64,000 nt of DNA, taken from NCBI GenBank assembly GCA_039720395.1, contig CM077827.1:8719991-8783990 (forward strand), given 5' to 3'. The first letter of the stretch is position 1. Each line of letters starts with the position of its first letter. The translations under genes were made by a program, and so were the position numbers. The notes under the pieces were generated by a model. It was not told the origin of the DNA, ran no database searches, and worked only from the letters and a program-made list of their open reading frames with translations. Source of the stretch: Liquidambar formosana. Its lineage: Eukaryota; Streptophyta; Magnoliopsida; Saxifragales; Altingiaceae. Shown one piece after another: positions 1-10,747 of this stretch.

Positions 1-1660
1 AGTTTCTAGGGCATTTATATTTTTTTTCATAAAATAGGAAACAAAACTATCTATTCTCACCAGCCATATGTATTGGTGATAGTTACACTTGTTTTTTAGG
101 CTTCAGGGTCTGTTTTCCTTCTTTTTATGTGTGTTATGGTTACAATTGTAGTGCAAAACTTAAAATCTTCATTGAACACTACTGTGGTTGATAATCAAAT
201 TGTTAGTTGCTGAGGGAAGGCTTGATTTGACAGGGAAGGATGATTCTCTCTCACTTGTGTGATGAACCCAAGGGCCTGAAAATTCATATTCGGGTGCAGT
301 ATATCTTTACTTCGTTTTCTTTACTTGTGTGATGAACCCAAGGATGATTCTCTCTCACTTGTTTTAGATCTTTATTTCATTTTCTTTTCTTCAAAAATTC
401 ATATTCGGGTGCAGTATATCTTTACTTCATTTTTACTTGTCATTTGTAGGGTGGAGGTAGGGTTTTTGATCTTGTGAACAATATGACTTTACCCATTGTA
501 GTATATGTATTCTTTAGCAAAATTCTATTTGTGGATCAATATTACTCATTATGGCAGGAAAGCTATATGACATGGTTAGTTTTCCATCTCAAGAACCAAA
601 TGCGACAGTTTTTCTATCATCTGCATCAGAGTAAAAAATTGGTAAGCATCTCAATGTACATTTTTCCCCGTATTCAATAAAAATTTCTTTTTATGGATAT
701 CCTAACATTGTTTTGGGATTGTCTTACCCTTTAAGCAATATTAAGTATCAAATTTTCTGGTTGCAATTATGTAACTTCTTTGTTGCATAAATTAATTTAA
801 GTTACATTTATCCTGCTATGTGAGATTTGACATTTTTATACAGACCACATATAACCCTGAGAATTGATGGGCCCATTTGGGAAATCTAGTTTTTGGTCCA
901 GTTCTGTTCAAAGTAAAGTCTGGCAGGCATATCCATGTCAAGACATATTTTATAATGAAGTAATGAACTGGTTTTAGATTGTAACCAGTTGGTCTAAGTC
1001 TATGTTATTTCTTTGCTGACTTCAGTGGCACTTTATTTGCACTTTGCCACATCAGTCATTCATGAAATCATGACAGCACTAGGAATGCACTTTGCCACAT
1101 CAGTCATTCATGAAATCATGATAGCACTGGAGGAATATATTCCTCTAGGTGAGAATATGGTTCTACATTCCTAAAATAAGTGATAGTTGACTTAAGAAAT
1201 AGCAGTCACCCCTTTGGTTAGCATTTCTTTGCTTGCTTGACCATCCATGACCGCTTTGGTTTAAACTAGGCTCACACTTTAATGGAATTTTGGTTTTCAG
1301 GTCTGGTTTTGTCTGCACTATGTAATAAAAATATATTTAATACGGAGTATGTGATATATTTAACAAGCTATATACAAAATGTTATATAGATGATGATAAT
1401 GTATATTTTTAAAACAGATTGATTAAAAATAAGATTTGATCAAAGGTGATCTTGTTCTGGTTGTCCAATTTTGAATTGGGTAGATTTTGGACCTGTACTT
1501 GTTCTAGGTCCAAGTTTGTCCTGGATCATAGGCCCCTCCCATCCCTAGCTAGCGCAGCCCCTTAAGTATGTGTTATATATTATCAAGTATTTTTTCCAAT
1601 TTTTCTTTTTATAGATTTATTTTCCAACATATCCATAATGCTAGAACCAAAATTTAAAAA
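1..1660. other. No gene identified; short duplicated segments
   Basis: AT-rich sequence without a recognisable gene. A short phrase containing ATTCGGGTGCAGTATATC occurs twice (near 287 and 400) together with a repeated TGTGTGATGAACCCAAGG phrase, so a segment of roughly 110 bp is duplicated. A short open frame from 551 (beginning MAGKLYDMVSFPSQEPNATV, stopping after 27 codons) reads like a protein fragment, but I do not recognise it and claim no gene. Confidence 0.5.
1039..1134. repeat. Tandem duplication, 48-bp unit x2
   Basis: GCACTTTGCCACATCAGTCA and the following bases recur exactly one unit later with only a few differences (GACAGCACTAGGAAT against GATAGCACTGGAGGAA). It is a simple recent tandem duplication in non-coding DNA. 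Confidence 0.85.
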
Positions 1661-1679
1661 CTGTTTTTTACGAGCCCGG

Positions 1680-1925
1680 ATCGATCTGAGTTCATGCTGG
1701 ATCGATCCGAGTTGACAGAACCAAAATTTGCATTTCTAAAGCAGTATGGATCGATCCACCTAGGTCATGGATCGATCCACCTAGGCAGAAGCAAAATTTG
1801 CATTTTTAAAATATCATGGATCGATCCCCATAGGCCATGGATCGATCCACCAAGGCAGAAGCAAAATTGCCATTTCTAAAATACCACGGATTGATCCTCC
1901 TACGCCATGGATCGATCCCTTGCCT
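1680..1925. repeat. Minisatellite built on palindrome GGATCGATCC
   Basis: Three to four diverged units of about 70 bp each carry one or two copies of GGATCGATCC followed by CACCTAGGCAGAAGC, AAAATTTGCATTT and a short A/T tract. The open frame at 1694-1879 merely reads through the units and is not a gene. Confidence 0.8.
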
Positions 1926-2457
1926 GAAAAACCTCATAAGCAAAAAAAAAAAAAAAATCTTTTTCAAAACCATTTTTATAAATAAAGAAATATTGAAAAA
2001 GATTTGAAATGATTTTTAAACACTAATCTGGTCTTTTATCAGATAAGGTCGGTGGTCCTTAGTGTTCAGTTAGTGTTGTACGCCCTTGTGTCAATTCCTT
2101 CAGCAGCACCGGCAGGGACTTTGATTCCACAGGAAAATCGAGGACATTACAAAACAAATCATAGGGAAAAACTTAAAAGTGATCATAGGAAGACTTCGCA
2201 AATATTGCATTTGACATCATTATCTTCTCTGCCAAAGCCCATGGTTCCTACTTTTGGAGGTGTAGTTTCATAGATGCTCCTCTTAAGGCATTTCGCCACC
2301 GTTTCTTCAGTTAGAGCTGTGCTCACGTTACCCATCCTCTCCTCTAGAGCTAATAATTCCTGTTATGTAGCATTAAAATAGAGTAAGGTAAGGTAAGAAA
2401 AGCTAAATATCACAGTTTACCGGATAAAACAATGTTAGCTCTAAACTTATCAATAAA
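1926..2457. other. No gene supported; possible exon debris
   Basis: Contains a poly(A) run and an open stretch at about 2052-2273 (including PSAAPAGTLIPQENRGHYK) that I do not recognise. There is no convincing start, splice pattern or homologue, so it is left uncalled. Confidence 0.4.
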
Positions 2458-2755
2458 GGCCTGTTTGAACGTCCCACAAAAATTGAATTGTTTAATCATG
2501 TTCTACTTATAATTTGGTTAACAAATCCTTTGTTATGAATAGGGAATCTAAGGGAATGGAATCCATAATCTTTAATGACACTAAAAAATCTGAGCAACAT
2601 TATATGAAACCTAGCTTAGTCTTATAACATCAATGAAGCTGATGGATCCAAATTTCTTTTACTCGTGGCCCCATTCAAGATGATGGATTTGTACCTTTAA
2701 TGCTATGTAAAATACAATGGAGTGATCCAATCTCCACAAGACAACCAAACAGGCC
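2458..2755. mobile_element. PIF/Harbinger-like MITE
   Basis: A 298-bp element with terminal inverted repeats GGCCTGTTTG and CAAACAGGCC, typical of Tourist/Harbinger MITEs. It has no coding capacity. A clean 3-bp target duplication is not visible (flanks AAA and TTG). The right end (CAAGATGATGGATTTGTACC to CAAACAGGCC) has a relative at 8908-8997. Confidence 0.6.
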
Positions 2756-4620
2756 TTGCTTCATTGTTTATATTATTAAGTTTTCAATTGAAATCTCAAT
2801 GTTAGTAATAAATTTTTCAAACAAAATTGAGATACACATCATAAAAACTAAAAGCCAAGAAGAAAAATATAATGGGAGAACATAAGAAAAATATTTTCAA
2901 AAAATTAAATGCAAATTAAACCATAACACTATCAAAAATCATAACAAACCTCGTATGACATGTTATCAATATCTAGTCTCATGTCTCTATGCTGATCAAT
3001 ATATATAAGCTAAAAATAGTATAAGCTGGGTATAAGCTATTAGTTGAGGCTTACAAGAAAGATGAGTTTGTGAGGGTTTCATAGGAGATTTGTGGAGAGG
3101 TGAGGGAGAGAAGGGAACACCCGGGGAGCACAGAAACAAGGTATTATTTCAGGTTTCAAGTTTGGAGTAGACATTGAACATTTGGAAATGGGGATTGTTT
3201 CAAGGATCGAGAGTGGTGTCATGTACTCTCTATCCTCTATAATTTGTCTATGGTTATACTGGTTTTTCTTGCTTTAAATATGCTTGCATCAATTATTTTT
3301 GTGAAGGGTTCTATATTTTGTCTTATATTTTCTTATCTTTGGCAGATTGGTACATTAAAAAAAATGATATAGTGAAGCTCTTTGACAGTATTGAGAAATA
3401 TGGTATGTCCTCCTTTTTTTTTTTTTGGGGAAAAGAAATTCTGTGTATTTTGATATTCTTCTTCTATTCTATAACTTGTGGGTTTTTGTGCTCTTTTCTT
3501 TGTTATTGTAATTTACCTCTTGAGCTGCTACTTGAACTTTTTAAGTCACTAAATTAGTTTTTTTTTTCCTACTTGCATATGTATTTTAGAATTGTCATGC
3601 ATTTAATAGATCATGAAGACATGAATGAAGCCCACTTTTGATAACTATGTCTAGCTAAGACCTTGTAATATATTGATTGATCGTTTCCATTTTACATAGG
3701 CTTGGAAAGTTATGATCATATTTCTAGTACCCTGAACCACATTATTGATAGTAGTAGAAGCTTCTTTCATTGTAGAAGGGATGATGATCATTCAAGATGC
3801 TTTCTAGTTCCTAGTCTTATCACTTAAATGCTTTCCATAAACTTCTAACAGTTTTTTCTTTGGTTCTTCTTAAATCCTAGTACACTTTTAAATCTTATAA
3901 AACATAACTTATTCACAAAGGAAGAATTTATCCAATTGATAGGTTTCGAATAGGTTGACTCATTAACCTAACTAGACAATCCGTATGATGTATGATTGGT
4001 GAAATATAAAAAATAAAATAAAATTGGAGATATTGTCATTTTTCCAAGTCCAATATAAAATGGGTTTGGATCTGAATCTTAAATTAATAGCAATTGCCAT
4101 ATGCAATTCATTGAGGAAATACCATTGTCTGAATATTTGATTCTCTTTTAGTTAGTCTCTCTCTCCCACTTTCTAATTTTCTTTGTTTCTTTGCAATGTT
4201 TTACAGGAGTAGATTGTTGTTAATCAACTAGAATTTCTTGCATTTTGGATGCTTTAGTATCTTTGGAGTAAATGATTGCTAATCAGCTGGAATTTTTGCA
4301 TTTTGGATGCTTTTAGTATCTTTGTTGATTTACTTCAAAATTTGTAATGACATTTTGGAAGGTTGAAGGTTGAAGCTTTAATTTGTAATGACATTTTGGA
4401 AAAGGTTAAAGCTTGAAACTTTTAATATAGTGATATGGATGCTTTAATATCTTTGTTGATTTATTTTCAATTTGTAATGACATTTTGGAAGGTTGATATT
4501 TTGGATGGCTTCATTAGTTAAATGAATATTTAAAGTTTGGGTTTGAATTAATTTGAATAAGTTTGGGATTGAGATATCATATTTTGGATGGTTTCATTAC
4601 CTTAAATAGGGTACAGGTAT
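2756..4620. other. No confirmed gene; one exon-like island and local repeats
   Basis: A 57-bp island at 3346-3402 is preceded by TTTGGCAG and followed by GTATGTCC, matching acceptor and donor consensus. Read in the open frame it gives DWYIKKNDIVKLFDSIEKYG, which I do not recognise, so it may be one exon of a decayed gene. From 4200 to 4600 the phrases TTTTGGATGCTTTAGTATCTTTG and ATTTGTAATGACATTTTGGAA recur three times or more as irregular duplications. Confidence 0.3.
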
Positions 4621-4624
4621 AAGT

Positions 4625-4650
4625 CACCATGAAAAAGACAGATTTCTATT

Positions 4651-4694
<44 letters not shown>

Positions 4695-5625
4695 TATATA
4701 GATAAGTTATTGCAACGACTTTGTCGTTGCGATAAATAATATTTTTAATTAAAATAATTCTTTCTTGCAACGGGAAAGGTCGTAGCAATAAGTTATTGCC
4801 ACGGGAACGATTGTAGCAATACCTTATTGCAACGCCAAAGTCGTTGTGATAAATAATATTTTTAATTAAAATAATTCTTTCTTGCAATGGAAAAGGTCGT
4901 AGCAATAAGTTATTGCCACGGGAAGTATTGTTGCAATAACATATTGCAACACCGAAGTCGTTGCGATAAAGAATATTTTTACTTAAAATAATTCTTTCTT
5001 GCAACGGGAACGAGCGTAGCAATAAGTTATTGCCACGAGAAGAATTGTTGCAATACCTTATTGCAACGCCAAAGTCGTTGCGATAAATAATATTTTTAAT
5101 TAAAATAATTCTTTCTTGCAACGGGAAAGGTCGTAGCAATAAGTTATTGCCACGGGAAGAATTGTTGCAATACCTTATTGCAACACCGAAGTCGTTGCGA
5201 TAAATAATATTTTTAATTAAAATAATTCTTTCTTGCAACGGGAATGAGCGTAGCAATAAGCTATTGCCACGACAAGAATTGTTGCAATACCTTATTGCAA
5301 CGCTGAAGTCGTTGCGATAAAGAATATTTTTAATTAAAAATATTGTTATTTTTAGGTATATTGCCACAATAATATTGTTGCAATACTTTTTCGCAACGAA
5401 ACAAAAATTGATTGCAACAATAAAACCGTTGCATTAAATGGAGGTGTATTGCAACGAAATTGGTATTGCAACGATATTTGTTGTTGCAATAACCTATTAC
5501 CACGGAGGTTTTTGCAACAGATCGCAACGGTAGTGTTGTCGTTGCAATAGGTATTTATTGCAACGACTTTGAGGTTATCGCAACAACTTTTACCGTTGCG
5601 ATAGATGCTTTTTCCTGTAGTGGAT
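4625..5625 (-). mobile_element. CACTA-like non-autonomous element with tandem core
   Basis: The right end reads TTTTTCCTGTAGTG, the complement of CACTACAGGAAAAA, a CACTA (En/Spm) terminus. The left end, CACCATGAAAAAGAC, is a degraded partner, and I see no 3-bp target duplication. The interior is dominated by TTGCAACG / CGTTGCGATAA motifs in both orientations, as in CACTA subterminal regions, plus a TA microsatellite at 4655-4692. No transposase is visible. Confidence 0.55.
4757..5341. repeat. Tandem array, five 117-bp units
   Basis: The phrase ATTCTTTCTTGCAA starts at 4757, 4874, 4991, 5108 and 5225, an exact period of 117 bp. Each unit contains TTGCAACG-type motifs in opposite orientations. 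Because 117 is a multiple of three, one minus-strand frame stays open through the array and yields a 39-residue repetitive peptide of 247 residues. This follows from the period and is not evidence of a protein. Confidence 0.9.
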
Positions 5626-6800
5626 CAGCATCATAGAAATAGCATTATACCTTAGGTTAAGCCTTCTTTATTGTTGTAGAGACTCTTTCCTTCTCTTGTA
5701 AACAACTTTAAACAACTCTCTTCAAGCCTCACACACAAACTCCAACACTCGTTTGGAATTCTCTCTCTTACTCTCTTAGAACTTAGGTTTAATACATCAA
5801 AGTGTCTCTCCTAATGCTGAAACATAATGAGGTATTTATAAAGTTTAGGTGGGATAAATCAATGGCTATGATTAAAACTCTAAAAATTAATTCAAGGGTT
5901 GTTATTAACTCACCTGGGGCTCAAGGAACTCAAAGTTACCAAAAAATAAGAAAGAAATTCTTGCAAAAGAGTAAAAATCTGTCAAAATAGGCAAAAGATC
6001 CTGCTTCAGCAAAAATAGGTAAGTGGCTCTTGACTGACCACCCAAGCCTAGGCCTAGGCGGCTAGCTGCCCAGGCTTGGGTGGTCACCTGAGCCTTTTGT
6101 CAAGTTTTGTCCAATTTTGTTCTTATTTCCTTCTAAAAGTGTTTTAGAGGTCAAATTAACTCTGATTTTGATGAAATAAGAGTCAAAACAACTGTGTTTT
6201 GATGAGGAATACATTTTTGAACATTTTAGAGTAAAAACCACTGATTATGGGTGCATGGGTAGGTTTTACAAAAGCGATTAACTACTATGCACTGCCATTG
6301 CAAAGCTTAGGTATGTACATAGGATTGAACCAAATATTTTCTCAACCAAAATTAAACATTCTAAAACACTTTTAGGGATAAAATAAAGACTAATTAAAGT
6401 CAATTTGAAAAGAATTGGTTGGTAATTATGAGTCGAATTGAGCTAACTCGAAATGGGTCTTTTAACCAACTTGAACCATTATGAGCCATTTTAACCCTAG
6501 TTCATAAATTCACCAATTTGAAACTAGAAATACCTCTTATGCACCAATATGAACTCCAATTGACAATTTAGAAATCATTTCAATGTCAAACGAAAAGTTT
6601 ATGACCTAAAAGACAATTATACCCTTCAAGTCACAAAAGCTCTTATTAACTCTCAAGATCAACTCCAAATTGAACCAAAATTCATATACATTATCCTTAG
6701 AACTCTAAGAAACTAATGCAAGTGACTAGACTAAAAAACAAAACAAAAACCTACATGAAATGACAAACCCTAGTAAAGTAGTGCAAAAATGGGGTGTGAC
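5626..6800. other. Non-coding; hairpin and retroelement-like sequence
   Basis: There is no recognisable gene. The stretch leads directly into an LTR-like start at about 6801 and may be the decayed 3' interior of that element. The short open frames have no similarity that I recognise. Confidence 0.4.
6036..6085. repeat. 50-bp hairpin, 18-bp arms
   Basis: GACCACCCAAGCCTAGGC and GCCCAGGCTTGGGTGGTC pair over 17 of 18 positions around a 14-base loop. It is much more GC-rich than its surroundings. Function unknown; it is not followed by the U-run of a Pol III or bacterial-type terminator. Confidence 0.8.
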
Positions 6801-7440
6801 AGGTGTAGACACCCCATTTTCATCCCTAGGAATTCATGAACTCATTTTATGAGTTCTTGAAACATTTAGGAGTCTCTAAGCCTTGAAGGACATTTTTGCC
6901 ATTTCAAGCTTATGAGAATAGTTCATTATTGCATGCATGTTTTTGTCTTATTGTTGAGTCCCATCAATTGCATTTAGTTTTTAGAATCATCTAAGATATG
7001 TGTGTCAAATTTGGTTCAATTCCAGATGGGTTTGGATAGGCAATTAGAACTTTTGCATCTTGAAGGGCAATTTTGTCTTTCACTTCATATACTTTCCAAT
7101 TGACTCCGAAACTTGTTCCGAATTGTTCCATTGGTCTTAAAATGATAAAATAAGTCTAGTTAAAGTGCCAATTTAATTATTGAATAGGTTTTGGATTGAT
7201 TCACCATATTACCCTATGGCTAATTGACTCTTTTTCGGTTAACCGCCTTATGAAAACCTTGCCACTTGATTGTGGTCAGAGATTTTTGGTCCAAGAATAT
7301 TCTGAACTTATTCTACATTGAATCGTTGAAATTTTGGTTTTTAAATCACTCAAATCAGAGTTAAAATGATCAAAATATGACCATTTGAAGATAGGAGTCT
7401 GGATTAAACAAGAAATCCCAAAAATTGAGGAAACCTAAGA
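6790..7440 (+). mobile_element. Possible LTR fragment (TGTAGACACCCC start)
   Basis: TGTAGACACCCCATTTTCAT at 6801 resembles the 5' end of many plant Ty3-type LTRs and is preceded by a purine-rich GGGGTGTGACAGG that could be a polypurine tract. I could not locate the other end or a second LTR, so this is a tentative call of a truncated element. Confidence 0.35.
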
Positions 7441-7686
7441 AGTCTCAATAAATTAATGCTATATTTACAAGATGAATCCATGCATCGGTTGTGTGGCTTT
7501 GACTTTTTTTGAAGCACACGAGGCTTATTCTTTCCATTAATTTCAACACATCGGCAGGTAAACTGAACCTAAAAAGTAAACCAAACCAGACAGTAGTCTG
7601 GAAAGTTAAAAAAAAAAAAAAAAAAAACTGTAAGAAACTGAAAAAGGGCATTTGAATGACACAAGATAATACCTGCGGTTGAATAG

Positions 7687-7848
7687 TTAGTTCTTGGAGA
7701 AGTTCAAAAAGAGCACATAAGAAATAGACACCCAAGGTTGAGTCTTAGCGAGACTCCATTCAGATTGGTAACTCTTTTCAGCTGAATGAATTGGATTGAA
7801 TACCGATAACGGGTCACCCTCCTCAACTCCTTGTACATTTGTGGGTAA
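7687..7848 (-). pseudogene. Exon-like relic of an unknown gene
   Basis: On the minus strand a good acceptor (TTTCCTGTCAG) precedes an open frame of 53 codons beginning LPTNVQGVEEGDPLSVFNPI and including SAEKSYQSEWSLAKTQPW, ending in TAA. Composition and the splice signal suggest a real exon or a captured one. I do not recognise the family and see no convincing neighbouring exons; other frames of the 7445-7735 stretch are also partly open. The alternative is chance. Confidence 0.25.
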
Positions 7849-7859
7849 CTGACAGGAAA

Positions 7860-8607
7860 GTAAAACTGATTACCAAATTAAAGAATTATGCTACAAATCA
7901 ATACCCATTTCCTGATTTGATCCAAGTAACCCATTAATCACCAATCTTCTGCCAAACTTTTTAAAATCTTAAAGATACCCAAAAGACAAAATGGGCTAAA
8001 AGAATAAAAATAAATAATTGATTTCAAGGAATTATATGTGGGTTTTGAGTTTCAATATAGATTTTTATTTTGGGTCAAACAAGGGGTATCCCAAGTCATT
8101 GGGACTAGACTGATCCCTAATGTACAAACCACTCGCAAGCCCGTACATCCGATTATGAGAAAGTGGAGACTTGAAACCAATGATTCCCGAGCTATGGTCC
8201 TTTGCTATTTATGATACTCTCGCTTGTTGAGTTTCAATATAGATCAAGGCATTAAGCATATGGACTAAATGGAAAGCAAATGGATAAGAACTGAGAAAAT
8301 GCAAATCAGATTGGATAGTATTTCTCTATTAATGTACATAAGTTTGGTAAAGGGACTCACTGACCGGCCTTTGAGAGAGAGAGAATTTGATGAACTTCTG
8401 CAACCATGGAGACGGGTGAGTCTTCAGTCTGGAATGTTGAATCATGAATGGAATGAGGGAAAAGAGCAAGCGGATTCTGGCTTTTTCCTTCATACTAGAA
8501 CTTCAGTCCAGTGACTTGGGCGGGTTGTGAGGTGAACGCAGAATCAACCGAAAGGTAAGACCCTCAATCCAGGTCCAAGCCTAAGCCCAAGCCCAGGTTT
8601 GGCTAAG
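7860..8607. other. No gene supported
   Basis: Mostly AT-rich unique sequence. An 81-codon open frame at 8269-8514 has no recognisable motif. The segment 8560-8600 carries a degenerate AAGCCCAAGCCCAGG repeat. Confidence 0.4.
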
Positions 8608-8905
8608 GGCCCAGCTATTGCAACCTATTTTAATCAGCCCCTTACTCCCTTAGTTTAGGTTTTTAAGATTTTATGCAAAATATAAAATGTTTTTATGAAA
8701 ACCAGGTGTGATGTTACTAGAAAACATCATTTTGAACAACTTTGCAGTAGAATTGTTTTTCAAAATCTATCGTTTATGTAGGCTTTTTGGCAAAAAATGA
8801 AATAGAAATTGTAAATGACTAAAAAGTATACTTAAACAATAGATTTTGGAAAAACTTTTTTCTGCAAAGTTGTTCAAAATGATGTTTTTTAGTGGGCATT
8901 GCGGT
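8608..8905. mobile_element. Partial copy of palindromic 400-bp MITE family
   Basis: Begins near CAGCTATTGCAACC and contains the family core, including GAAAACATCATTTTGAACAAC and its inverted partner GTTGTTCAAAATGATGTTTT. It is homologous to the full-length members at 52845-53243 and 57299-57698, but the outer right arm is missing. Confidence 0.75.
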
Positions 8906-8907
8906 TG

Positions 8908-8997
8908 TTTAATTCAAGATGATAGATTTATTCCTTTAACACTATGTAAATTTTTCTTGAATTGTTTAATTTCGAATCAAACACCCAAACAGGCCCT
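8908..8997. mobile_element. Right-end fragment of Harbinger-like MITE
   Basis: TTCAAGATGATAGATTTATTCC to CAAACAGGCCC matches the right end of the element at 2458-2755. The left part is absent. Confidence 0.5.
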
Positions 8998-9107
8998 AAA
9001 TCACATGTTATTTTTTATATAAATATAAATAATATAAAAATTAAAATCTAATATACACAATGATGGAGTTAGTCACGTTGCCCAACCAGCTCAATCTGAT
9101 TTATGCC

Positions 9108-9225
9108 CACTAGGGCTAGCCTAGTGGTGAGGGAGAGTGGGGAAAAAAGTAAGAATAAGATAGCTTAGAGGTTCAAACCCCTACCATTGTACAAAATTTT
9201 TTTTTTAAAAAAAGTTGGAGTTTTA
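9108..9225 (+). mobile_element. tRNA-derived SINE
   Basis: GCTAGCCTAGTGGTGAGGGA resembles a Pol III A box and GGTTCAAACCCC a B box, about 60 bases apart, followed by a short A/T tail. The spacing is longer than in a tRNA gene and there is no cloverleaf, so it is a SINE. A relative lies on the minus strand at 28033-28150 and a degenerate one at 29665-29765. It sits just 3' of the DUF247 copy 0 relic. Confidence 0.65.
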
Positions 9226-9563
9226 CAACCCAAGGCCAACCTAACGCTGCCCAAGCCCGCCCATTAACTGGGTTGGGCATGTTGAGCCCGTCTAAAGTTG
9301 CACTTCTAACTAGAGGATAACACGCGCAAGCATTACTAAAGAGGGTGGGTGGTGGTGTTGTGATCTGGCTAGACTGATACAAAGCAAGCACGGAGTAAGT
9401 GTATGCCAATTGCCTTTTCATTCCTCTCACCACTGCCACCCAGAGGTCTCGATAACTTGAGAGCAAGAGCGTTGAATGAAGCAGCTGCGTCCTGGTCCGG
9501 ACCTGTTCACATGTAGAGTCTATGCAGCACAAATAACGGAAGCTGATACTCCAGTAACAGTAA

Positions 9564-9781
9564 ACCTCTATTTGGTTCATGGATTCTATCAAGGAAAAAA
9601 AAAGGAAGGGAAAAAAAATAAGGAGGAAAGAAAATAAAATGAAAATATAAAATCATATCAAGCCAAAATTATACTAATTCTTATTTTTCTTTTAATTTTC
9701 CATTACAACCAAATAAAGAAAAGTACAATTCCTTTTGTTTTATTTTTTTTCCTTGATAAAATCTGCAAACCAAATAGAGCC
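9564..9781. mobile_element. Tourist/Harbinger-like MITE inside DUF247 relic
   Basis: A 218-bp element flanked by TAA on both sides. The ends are CTCTATTTGGTT and AACCAAATAGAG, and the inverted similarity extends inward through TCTATCAAGG / CCTTGATAAAAT. The paralogous sequence in DUF247 copy 1 (CACTAAATCCAGCC near 17135-17150) is the unoccupied site, which confirms the borders and the 3-bp duplication expected of PIF/Harbinger. Confidence 0.85.
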
Positions 9782-9947
9782 TAAATCTAATTTGATGACT
9801 CGTAACATGAAGCGTGTTCAAAGAATGGAATCCTGTACATCATCCTCGATATTAAACACAAAATTAAAATGTTTTTTTTTTAAAATAAAAAAAAATCCTA
9901 ATTCTGAGTGTCCAAATGGAAATTACGCAATTTTAGTATATTTTATA

Positions 9948-10744
9948 TCTACACTACCTATAAAAAGATGAATGTAAGAAAAACTTTTGATTGACTAATA
10001 TACCCTTATTTTAATTTTTAAATACACAACTACCCACCCTTTTGCGTATATAGGAAATATAACAATATAAAAACTATAATTCTAAAACACATACCTTAAT
10101 ATATTCTAAAACACATACCTTAATTTATAAAACACAAATAGGTATTCAAAGGAAACGGAAATTATAATTCCTATATAATAAATAAACAGCGGGATTATAA
10201 ATTCCACTTTCTCCATCAGGAGTAGTTTCAACCTTCTCTCCACCTTCTCCCTTCTCTGGTTAACGACGACTTCTCTTTTCTCTGGTAAGTTTTGCTCTAC
10301 AAATCTATACTACCTATAAAAAGTTGAATCTCAGAAAAACTTTTGAACGACCAATATACCCTTATTTAAAAAAAAAAATACATATCTACCCTTCCTTTAA
10401 TTGAAACACATAATAAACATTCTTATATTTTGGTAACAAATGAAAGTTAGATTTTAATTCAAACTCTTAACAAATTAAAGTTAGATTTTTACTCAAATTC
10501 TTTTTTTAGAGTAACTATCAAGTTGCATGATAATATATATGAATATAAATTTTTTAAATATTCCGTTTTATGAAGAAAAAAAAATTATGAATATATATCT
10601 AAAGAGTTTTTAATCTTTCGTTGTATTTTCGAATTTTAAACTTTATCTTTTATGAAAAAATATAAAATCTTTATGTATTTATTATTTTGTATAACTAATA
10701 TTATTTAAAAATATTCACATGCAACGCACGTGTGCTATATCTAG
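9948..10744 (+). mobile_element. Non-autonomous Helitron with two 5' termini
   Basis: The 5' end is A|TCTACACTACCTATAAAAAG at 9948; the 3' end is GCAACGCACGTGTGC...CTAG|T at 10741-10744. This fits the Helitron pattern: TC start, a short hairpin near the end, a CTRR end, insertion between A and T, and no target duplication. A second 5' terminus, A|TCTATACTACCTATAAAAAG, lies inside at 10304, so a 441-bp element shares the same 3' end. There is no Rep/helicase. The 3' end faces the 3' end of the next Helitron three bases away. Confidence 0.85.
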
Positions 10745-10747
10745 TAA

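Noticed and set aside
4624..5367. 247-residue repetitive protein frame
   Set aside because: It arises from a 117-bp tandem repeat (a multiple of 3) inside a CACTA-like element and is continuous with a TA microsatellite (poly Tyr-Ile).
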